In this document: positions 56,485 through 64,000 of the stretch, in pieces
Numbering within the stretch: the first letter of the stretch is position 1
Layout of the letters: every line of letters begins with the position of its first letter
From: Pseudaquabacterium terrae
GTDB taxonomy: Bacteria; Pseudomonadota; Gammaproteobacteria; Burkholderiales; Burkholderiaceae_C
Reading direction: 5' to 3'
Assembly (NCBI RefSeq): GCF_013266755.1
Contig: NZ_JABRWJ010000007.1
Coordinates: 492,534 to 556,533 of the forward strand
DNA length: 64,000 nucleotides
Notes under the pieces: model-generated
Told to the model about the DNA's origin: nothing
The model's database searches: none
Seen by the model: the letters and a program-made list of their open reading frames with translations, nothing else
Made by a program: the position numbers and the translations under genes

Positions 56485-57266
56485 GCCGCCTGCGCCTGCG
56501 CCGCCAGCACTTCCACGCGCACCGCCTCGGTCAGTTCGGCCTTCAGCTCGGCGAAGGCCACCGTTGTCTTCACCGAATAGTGCCGCGGATGCGGCAGCGG
56601 CACGCTGCGGTCGAGCTTGATGCGGCCCGGGCGCGCGCTCATCACGACGACGCGGCTGCCCATGAAGACGGCCTCGTCGATGTCGTGGGTGACGAAGAGC
56701 ACCGTCGTACGCTCGGCTTCCCAGATGCCGAGCAGCAGCTCCTGCATCAGCTCGCGCGTCTGGTGGTCGAGTGCGCCGAAGGGCTCGTCCATCAGCAGCA
56801 TGCGCGGCTGGTTGGCCAACGCGCGGGCCAGCGCAGTGCGCTGCTGCATGCCGCCGGAGAGCTGCTTCGGGAAGTGCCGCTCGAAGCCCTTCAGCCCGAC
56901 CTTGTGGATGAAGCCGGCGGCGATCTCCAGCTGCCGTGCGCGCGGCAGGCCCCGTTCGCGCAGGCCGAAGCAGACGTTGTCCTGCACCGTCAGCCAAGGG
57001 AACAGCGTGTAGCTCTGGAACACCATGCCGCGATCGGCGCCCGGGCCTTCGATGCGCGCGCCGTCGAGCAGCACCTCGCCGGTGCTTTGCCTGTCGAGCC
57101 CGGCGACGATGCGCAGCAGCGTGCTCTTGCCGCAGCCCGACGGCCCGAGGATCGTGATGAAGTCGTTCTCGGCAACGTCGAGGTCGGTGGCCTGCAAGGC
57201 CAGCGTCTCGCCGTGGCTGGACTGGAAGCGGCGCGAGACGCCACGCACGTTCAGCAGGTTGGCCAT
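56481..57266 (-). CDS. ABC transporter ATP-binding protein (nitrate/sulfonate/taurine type)
   Basis: A 261-residue ATPase with Walker A LGPSGCGKSTLLRIV, Q-loop VFQSYTLFPWL, signature LSGGMQQRTALARAL, Walker B RMLLMDEPFGALD and the switch His in VTHDIDEAVFMG. It is of the SsuB/TauB/NrtD class. The C-terminal 30 residues are Ala-rich. It is the last gene of the hutU-hutH-transporter run, 12 bp after the permease. Confidence 0.95.
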   Translation of the reverse strand: MANLLNVRGVSRRFQSSHGETLALQATDLDVAENDFITILGPSGCGKSTLLRIVAGLDRQSTGEVLLDGARIEGPGADRGMVFQSYTLFPWLTVQDNVCFGLRERGLPRARQLEIAAGFIHKVGLKGFERHFPKQLSGGMQQRTALARALANQPRMLLMDEPFGALDHQTRELMQELLLGIWEAERTTVLFVTHDIDEAVFMGSRVVVMSARPGRIKLDRSVPLPHPRHYSVKTTVAFAELKAELTEAVRVEVLAAQAQAA

Positions 57267-57278
57267 CGTCTTTACGCG

Positions 57279-58058
57279 CTAGCGTCCGAGTTGGGCCCAC
57301 GGGAACAACGCCCGGTTCGCGGCCTTGAACAAGAGATCGCTGACCAGCCCGATCAGGCCGATCACGATGATGCCGAAGATGATCTGGTCAGTCGCCAGCA
57401 GCGCCTGGCTGTCGGTGATCATGTGGCCGATGCCGCTGGAGGCGCCGATGAGCTCGGCGACGATCACGTAGGTCCAGGCCCAGCCGAGCACCATGCGCAG
57501 GATCTCGGCGATCTCCGGCGCGGCGCCGGGGATCAGCACACGGCGGATCAGGCTGCGGTCGCGCACGCCGAGCGTGTAGGCGGCCTCGACCAGGTCGCGC
57601 CGCGTATTGCCCACCGTCACCGCGATCATCAGCACCAGGTTGAAGAAGCTGCCGATGAAGATCACCGCCAGCTTCTGCGCCTCGCCGATGCCGGCCCACA
57701 GGATCAGCAGCGGAATGAAGGCCGAGGCCGGCAGATAACGCGCAAAGGAGATGAAGGGCTCGAAGAAGGCCTCGACGGGCTTGTAGGCGCCCATCATCAC
57801 GCCCAGCGGCAAAGCGAGCACTGCGGCGATCAGGAAGCCGCCCAGCACGCGCCACACCGTCATGCCGATGTCGCCGATGAAGCCCATCTCCGTGAGCAGC
57901 GTGTAGCCGCTCTTGAGCATCGTCAGCGGATCGGCCAGGAACGTCTTCTGCACGAAGCCGCCGAAGGTGGCGACGCTCCACGCGGCAACGAAGACGACGA
58001 AGAACCCCACGCCGAGCGCGATGCGCGCGCCCGGCGCCACTGCCACCAGCGGCTTCAT
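57279..58058 (-). CDS. ABC transporter permease (nitrate/sulfonate/taurine type)
   Basis: A 259-residue inner-membrane permease with about six helices and the binding-protein-dependent transport signature, EAAYTLGVRDRSLIRRVLIPGAAPEI, in the cytoplasmic loop (EAA motif). Start at 58058 next to the binding-protein stop (7 bp). Belongs to the SsuC/TauC/NrtB class. Located between the binding protein and the ATPase genes. Confidence 0.93.
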   Translation of the reverse strand: MKPLVAVAPGARIALGVGFFVVFVAAWSVATFGGFVQKTFLADPLTMLKSGYTLLTEMGFIGDIGMTVWRVLGGFLIAAVLALPLGVMMGAYKPVEAFFEPFISFARYLPASAFIPLLILWAGIGEAQKLAVIFIGSFFNLVLMIAVTVGNTRRDLVEAAYTLGVRDRSLIRRVLIPGAAPEIAEILRMVLGWAWTYVIVAELIGASSGIGHMITDSQALLATDQIIFGIIVIGLIGLVSDLLFKAANRALFPWAQLGR

Positions 58059-58065
58059 CGAAGGC

Positions 58066-59010
58066 TTATTTGATGAAGCGGGTGTCGGCGAGTTTCGCCA
58101 TGTCCGGCGCGGCCTTGATGATCCCGACCTCGAGCAGCAGGTCGGCCGCTTCCTTGCTGAACGCCGCATGCTCGCCGGCGAAGAACTTCTGGTTCGCCTC
58201 GCGGTCCTGCCAGCGCAGGTAGGCCTGGCTCTTCTCGAAGGCCTCGCCGCTTTGCTTGACGTCGGCGCCCATGATCTCGAAGCTCTTCTTCGGATCGGCC
58301 TTGATCATCGCCACCGCGTCGAAGTAGCCGTCGGCCAGCGCCTTCGCGGCCTTCGGGTTCTCGGCCAGGAACTTCGGCGTGCAGCCGAAGGTGTCCATCA
58401 CCATCGGGTAGTCGAGCGTCGTCGCGATGATCTTGCCGGCCTCGGGCTTGGCGCGCACCGCGCCGAGGTAGGGCTCGTAGGTCATCGCCGCGTCGATGCC
58501 GTCGGTGCCGGCGATCATCGCGTTGGCGGCGGCCTGCGGCTCGAGGTTCACGACCTTGACGTCCTTCACGCTCAGGCCGTTCTTCTTCAGCATCCAGGCC
58601 AGCGTGAAGTACGGCGCCGTGCCGGGCGCGCTGGCGGCCACCGTCTTGCCCTTCAGGTCGGCGATCTTCGTGATGTTCGGCTTCACGACCATGCCGTCGG
58701 CGCCGTAGCTCTTGTCGAGCTGGAAGATCTGCGTCGTCGCAACGCCGTTGGCGTTCCACACCACCCAGGTCTCGACCGTCGTCGCCGCGCACTGGATGTC
58801 GCCCGAGGCGATCGCCAGGTGGCGGTCCTTCTGCGGGATCTTGCGGATCGTCACGTCGAGGCCGTGCTTCTTGAACAGGCCCGCTTCCTTGGCCAGCGTC
58901 AGCGGCGCGAAGCCGGTCCAGCCGGAGATGCCGACTGCCACCTTGGTGTCTTGGGCGAAAACGCTGGAAGCGAGCAGCGATGCAGCGGCGAGAGCGATCA
59001 ACGACTTCAT
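58066..59010 (-). CDS. ABC transporter substrate-binding protein (nitrate/sulfonate/taurine type)
   Basis: A 314-residue periplasmic binding protein with a signal peptide (LIALAAASLLASSVFA|QDTK). It has TGFAPLTLAKEAGLFKKHGLDV and AIASGDIQCAATT of the SsuA/TauA/NrtA class, plus YEPYLGAVRAKPEAG. The ATG at 59010 lies 50 bp after the hutH stop. Its position within the hut locus suggests a histidine, urocanate or breakdown-product ligand; the family's usual ligands are sulfonates, nitrate or pyrimidine precursors. Confidence 0.92.
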   Translation of the reverse strand: MKSLIALAAASLLASSVFAQDTKVAVGISGWTGFAPLTLAKEAGLFKKHGLDVTIRKIPQKDRHLAIASGDIQCAATTVETWVVWNANGVATTQIFQLDKSYGADGMVVKPNITKIADLKGKTVAASAPGTAPYFTLAWMLKKNGLSVKDVKVVNLEPQAAANAMIAGTDGIDAAMTYEPYLGAVRAKPEAGKIIATTLDYPMVMDTFGCTPKFLAENPKAAKALADGYFDAVAMIKADPKKSFEIMGADVKQSGEAFEKSQAYLRWQDREANQKFFAGEHAAFSKEAADLLLEVGIIKAAPDMAKLADTRFIK

Positions 59011-59060
59011 GTGTTCTCCAGTGATGCAGGGATCAGGCGGGTGATGTTCGCATGCAGGAA

Positions 59061-60608
59061 TCAGGCCGGAATCCACAGCGCCGGCAGGCCGGTGAGCGTG
59101 CGGAAGACGCGCGACAAGGCGCCATCGGTCACCAGCGTGGTCGCGCGCTCGATGTCCGGCGCCAGGTAACGATCGCGCTCGACCGACGGGCAGGCATCGC
59201 GCAGCAGCGCATGCGCCTGCTCCAGCGCCACCGAGCTCGCCAGCGGGCGCAGGAACTCGATGCCCTGCGCGGCGGCGAGCAGCTCAATGCCGAGGATGTG
59301 CGCGGTGTTGTCGATCATCGGCTGCAGGCGGCGCGCGGCGAAGGTGGCCATCGACACATGGTCCTCCTGGTTCGCCGAGGTCGGCAGCGAATCGACGCTG
59401 GCCGGATGGGCGAGCGACTTGTTCTCCGAGGCCAGCGCGGCCGCGGTGACGTGGGCGATCATGAAGCCGGAGTTGAGCCCGGCATCGCTGGTCAGGAATG
59501 GCGGCAGGCGCGACACGCCGGCGTCGATCAGCATGGCAATGCGTCGTTCGGCGATCGCACCGACCTCGGCGATCGCCACCGCCATCGCATCGGCTGCCAG
59601 CGCCACCGGCTCGGCGTGGAAGTTGCCGCCGCTGATCAGCGTGCCCTCGCCGTCCGGTTCGGCGAAGACCAGCGGGTTGTCCGTCACCGCATTCGCTTCA
59701 CGCAGCAGCACCAGCGCGGCATGGCGCAGCTGGTCGAGGCAGGCGCCGACCACCTGCGGCTGGCAGCGCAGGCAGTACGGGTCCTGCACGCGGTCGTCGC
59801 CGGTCTCATGGGATCTGCGGATCGCGCTGCCGGCGAGCAGCGCGCGGTAGTACTGCGCCACGTCCATCTGCCCCGGCTGGCCGCGCAGCTTGTGGATGCG
59901 CGGATCGAACGGCCCATCGCTGCCGCGCGCGGCATCGACCGTCAACGCGCCGACCACCAGCGCCGATTCGAGCACCGGCTCGAAGGCGAGGAAGGCGTGC
60001 AGCGCCAGCGCGGTCGAGGTCTGCGTGCCGTTGATCAGCGCCAGGCCTTCCTTGGCGGCGAGCTGCAGCGGCGCGATGCCGGCCTCGGCGAGCACCGCCT
60101 TCGCCGGCCTGCGTTTGCCCTCGACAAAGAATTCACCTTCGCCGATCAACGCCAGCGTCATGTGCGACAGCGGCGCCAGGTCGCCCGAGGCGCCGACCGA
60201 GCCCTGGCTCGGCACGTAGGGCACCAGGCCGGCATTGAAGACCTGCAGCAGGCTGTCGATCACGACCGGCCGCACGCCCGAGGCGCCGCGCGCCAGTGAC
60301 GCCGCCTTCATCGCCAGCATCAGCCGCAGTACGGGCGGCTGCAGCGGCCCGCCGACGCCCACCGAATGCGAGCGGATCAGGTTCAGCTGCAGCAGCGCCA
60401 GATCGGATTCGCTGATGCGCTTGTTGGCCAGCTTGCCGAAGCCGGTGTTGACGCCGTAGACCGGCGCGTCGCCGGCCGCCGCGCGCTGCACGACCGCCGC
60501 GCTGGCCGCGATCATCGGCGCGGCCGACGGGTCGAGCTCGAGCCGGATGCCGCCGCGGTGGATCGCCTGCAGGTCTTCCAGCGTCAAAGCGCCGGGTTTC
60601 AGGGTCAT
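59061..60608 (-). CDS. hutH: Histidine ammonia-lyase
   Basis: Converts histidine to urocanate and ammonia, the first step of histidine degradation. The 515-residue protein has the MIO-forming Ala-Ser-Gly in QGSVGASGDLAPLSHM, plus YGVNTGFGKLANKRI, LINGTQTSTALALH and NADRLHSVDSLPTSANQEDHVSM-type SVDSLPTSANQEDHVSM. The ATG at 60608 is 11 bp beyond the hutU stop, so the two are coupled. Substrate-binding tyrosines and glutamates of the family are visible by motif only. Confidence 0.97.
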   Translation of the reverse strand: MTLKPGALTLEDLQAIHRGGIRLELDPSAAPMIAASAAVVQRAAAGDAPVYGVNTGFGKLANKRISESDLALLQLNLIRSHSVGVGGPLQPPVLRLMLAMKAASLARGASGVRPVVIDSLLQVFNAGLVPYVPSQGSVGASGDLAPLSHMTLALIGEGEFFVEGKRRPAKAVLAEAGIAPLQLAAKEGLALINGTQTSTALALHAFLAFEPVLESALVVGALTVDAARGSDGPFDPRIHKLRGQPGQMDVAQYYRALLAGSAIRRSHETGDDRVQDPYCLRCQPQVVGACLDQLRHAALVLLREANAVTDNPLVFAEPDGEGTLISGGNFHAEPVALAADAMAVAIAEVGAIAERRIAMLIDAGVSRLPPFLTSDAGLNSGFMIAHVTAAALASENKSLAHPASVDSLPTSANQEDHVSMATFAARRLQPMIDNTAHILGIELLAAAQGIEFLRPLASSVALEQAHALLRDACPSVERDRYLAPDIERATTLVTDGALSRVFRTLTGLPALWIPA

Positions 60609-60619
60609 CGTGTTCAAGC

Positions 60620-62311
<1,692 letters not shown>

Positions 62312-62344
62312 GGGCGAGGCTCCGGGTAAACGACGGGCCGCACT

Positions 62345-62374
62345 CTACTTGTCTATACAAGTCGATGCAAGTAG
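62345..62374. promoter_or_regulatory. HutC-type operator between hutU and hutC
   Basis: The perfect palindrome ACTTGT-CTAT-ACAAGT spans 62347-62362. An overlapping second dyad, CTACTTG (62345-62351) with CAAGTAG (62368-62374), gives three alternating ACTTG/CAAGT half-sites. It lies 36 bp from the hutU start and shortly before the hutC start, so HutC would repress both directions. Confidence 0.8.
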
Positions 62375-62385
62375 TATTCGCGCCG

Positions 62386-63111
62386 ATGTCCCGAATGAAC
62401 AATTCCGTCCCCCAGCTCGCGCCCTACGCGCAGGTCAAGCAGCATCTGAAGGGGGAGCTCGCGCGCGGCCGGTACCCGCCCGGCGCGCTGATGCCCTCGG
62501 AGGCCGAGCTGGTCGGGCAGTTCGGCGTCAGCCGCATGACCGTCAACCGCGCGCTGCGCGAGCTGCAGACCGAGGGCCTGGTCGACCGCGTGCAAGGCGT
62601 CGGCACCTTCGCCGCGCAGTTGCACCGCGTGGCGTCGACCTTGACGATCCACGACCTGCACGACGAGATCGCGCAGCGCGGCCATGTGCACACGCCCGTC
62701 GTGCACATCGCCCGCAAGGAGAAGGCGCCCGCCGCGCTGGCCGAACGGCTCGGGATCGAGGCCGGCTCGTCGGTCTTCCACACGCTGATCGTGCACCACG
62801 AGAACGGGGTCGCGATCCAGTGCGAAGACCGCTACGTCAACCCTTCGTGCGCACCGGATTACCTGAGCGTCGATTTCACGCAGACGACGCCGACGCACTA
62901 CCTGCTCGAGGTGGCGCCGTACTGGAAGGCGCAGTACTCGATCGAATCGGCGCTGCCCAGCGTCGACGAAGCGCGCCTGCTCGGCATCCGCCGCAGCGAA
63001 CCCTGCCTGGTCGTCGTGCGCCGCACCGAGCGCCGCGATGCGGCGATCACCATCGCGCGCCTGGTGCATCCGGGCTCGCGCTATCTGCTCGAAGGCTCCT
63101 TCGCACCGTGA
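62386..63111 (+). CDS. hutC: GntR-family histidine utilisation repressor HutC
   Basis: A 241-residue repressor that binds DNA until urocanate is present. The N-terminal winged helix reads VKQHLKGELARGRYPPGALMPSEAELVGQFGVSRMTVNRALRELQ, of which LMPSEAELVGQFGVSRMTV is the recognition core. The C-terminal UTRA ligand-binding domain (about 90-235) includes VHIARKEKAPAALAERLGIEAG, CEDRYVNPSCAPDYL and RLVHPGSRYLLEGSF. An ATG at 62365 is inside the operator, so the starts at 62386 or 62395 are preferred. Confidence 0.93.
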   Translation: MSRMNNSVPQLAPYAQVKQHLKGELARGRYPPGALMPSEAELVGQFGVSRMTVNRALRELQTEGLVDRVQGVGTFAAQLHRVASTLTIHDLHDEIAQRGHVHTPVVHIARKEKAPAALAERLGIEAGSSVFHTLIVHHENGVAIQCEDRYVNPSCAPDYLSVDFTQTTPTHYLLEVAPYWKAQYSIESALPSVDEARLLGIRRSEPCLVVVRRTERRDAAITIARLVHPGSRYLLEGSFAP

Positions 63112-63680
63112 GCCTCGGGGTTCTGCAGGTCGACCGGGTTGCGCCGCAGCCGTGGCGCAACGGCCGCGGCGCCACGCGTGAGCTGCTGGCCTGGCCGGAC
63201 GCCGCGGACTGGCAGCTGCGCATCAGCGTCGCCGACATCACGCAGGACGGCCCGTTCTCGTCCTTCCCCGACATCGAGCGCTGGTTCGCGGTGCTCGAGG
63301 GCGACGGCGTGGTGCTGCAATTCGCTGACCGCCGCGTGGCGCTCGACGTTCACAGTGCGCCCTTGCCCTTCGACGGCGCGGCGGCGCCGCAGTGCAGCCT
63401 GCAAGGCGGCGCGACGCGCGACCTGAACCTGATGCTGCGCCGCAGCGCCGGCAAGGGCCTGATGCAGCGCGTGCAAAGCGACGAAGAATGGTTCAGCATC
63501 GCCGCCATGCGCGCGGTGTTCACGACCGGAGGGGCCCGGCTGCAGATCGACGATGCGGATGCGGCGGTGCTGCCGCCATGGACGCTCGCATGGAGCCCGC
63601 AGGCATCGCGGCAGCGCTGGCGGCTGCGCAGCGATGCCGCGCCGCATGCCTTCTGGCTGGCACTCGACCGGCATTGCTGA
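63108..63680 (+). CDS. hutD: HutD family protein
   Basis: A 190-residue HutD/Ves cupin-like protein found in hut loci and thought to help keep urocanate levels in check. Key segments are VAPQPWRNGRGATRELLAWP, WQLRISVADITQDGPFSSFPDIERWFAVLEGDGV (in part RISVADITQDGPFSSFPDI) and DLNLMLRRSAGKG. The GTG start overlaps the hutC stop (GTGA). hutI, hutF or hutG are not seen in the window and may lie further right. Confidence 0.9.
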   Translation: MSLGVLQVDRVAPQPWRNGRGATRELLAWPDAADWQLRISVADITQDGPFSSFPDIERWFAVLEGDGVVLQFADRRVALDVHSAPLPFDGAAAPQCSLQGGATRDLNLMLRRSAGKGLMQRVQSDEEWFSIAAMRAVFTTGGARLQIDDADAAVLPPWTLAWSPQASRQRWRLRSDAAPHAFWLALDRHC

Positions 63681-64000
63681 AATGAACCGGTCCTCGCACT
63701 CGCTCGGCTCGCTGCGTTCGGGGTCACTGATCCATGCCTCGGCTGACGGCCCAGTGCGGCGTTCGGCGCCGTACCGCGCATGCACGGACCGAGCGAGCCA
63801 AGGCCACGGGGTACCCGCTGCCGCTCGTGTCCCCCGGTCGCTCCGCTCCCTCCTCCTCTTACCTCGCTGCAGCGGGCACCCCATGTCCTTGGCAACGGCA
63901 CCGCGGTGGCGTGCGAAGAATCAATTCCAGGGCCGTGCCGGATCAGGACGGCAGGGTGCCCTGTGGAGCGAGGTAAGAGGAGGAGGGAGCGGAGCGACCG
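63681..64000. other. Gene-free region at the right end
   Basis: 320 bp without a credible gene. The first part is GC-rich sequence of the intergenic-repeat style (CTCGCACTCGCTCGGCTCGCTGCG). The second part holds the long inverted repeat described separately. No tRNA or promoter is evident. Confidence 0.6.
63835..64000. repeat. Inverted repeat with 34-bp perfect arms
   Basis: The left arm 63835-63868 (CGGTCGCTCCGCTCCCTCCT...) is the exact reverse complement of 63967-64000. Beyond the arms, GGGCACCC-type and GTCCT motifs still match imperfectly. The right arm ends at the window edge, so the true extent is not known. Confidence 0.85.

Noticed and set aside
62365..62385. hutC start at 62365
   Set aside because: This ATG lies inside the operator dyad and adds only unconserved residues; starts at 62386 or 62395 fit the family better.
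63734..63976. Small open frame in the right-end intergenic region
   Set aside because: It runs into the inverted repeat, has no family similarity and no plausible ribosome binding site.

Overview
The window is GC-rich DNA from a betaproteobacterium, most likely of the order Burkholderiales (Rubrivivax/Leptothrix/Roseateles type). The evidence is gene order and content: a kinase-PP2C-rph-rdgB-hemW block divergent from yicC-gmk-rpoZ-spoT, serS followed by a tRNA-Ser gene, cheR-cheD-cheB beside a FlhG-type ATPase, metR/metE, a fused isobutyryl-CoA mutase, a hut locus, and lineage-typical GC-rich intergenic repeats. No phage, integrase, insertion sequence or CRISPR array was seen. Most of the window reads as core chromosome.

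Layout. 1-10.5 kb: the tail of an RhlE-type RNA helicase, small conserved proteins, a MATE exporter, a Spy/CpxP-like protein with an OmpR-type regulator and sensor kinase, a lipoprotein, a BON protein and a GNAT enzyme. 10.5-15.4 kb: tRNA-Ser(CGA), serS, ispH, fkpB, radC, an Smr protein and a truncated globin. 15.4-19.9 kb: FlhG-like ATPase and a diguanylate cyclase, divergent from cheR-cheD-cheB. 19.9-21.8 kb: a LysR regulator divergent from a small DUF1127-like gene, with a shared inverted repeat, then a DUF3455 lipoprotein. 21.8-30.6 kb: the leftward kinase-PP2C-rph-rdgB-hemW operon and the rightward yicC-gmk-rpoZ-spoT set. 30.7-36.8 kb: two tandem GNAT paralogues, a 1070-residue cyclase/ATPase/TPR protein, a Crp/Fnr regulator, a candidate small RNA and greB. 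36.8-44.6 kb: metR/metE, an AraC regulator and icmF.

44.7-53.9 kb holds the least familiar part: a lipoprotein with nine four-cysteine repeats, an exported caspase-like protein, a membrane Ser/Thr kinase with a DUF4384-like outer domain, an OmpA-type protein and a TPR-GGDEF diguanylate cyclase, all on the plus strand. It looks like an envelope-centred signalling module of unknown purpose. 54-56.5 kb carries an NTF2-like protein, an RTX/DUF4214 protein and a periplasmic binding protein-like gene.

56.5-63.7 kb is a histidine-utilisation locus. hutU and hutH are followed on the same strand by a complete nitrate/sulfonate-type ABC transporter, and hutC-hutD diverge from them across a palindromic HutC-type operator. 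The last 320 bp have no gene and contain a long inverted repeat. The most novel signals are the candidate small RNA beside the Crp/Fnr gene, the repeat family that carries the upstream stop codon and the downstream ribosome binding site, and the caspase/kinase/OmpA/GGDEF module.
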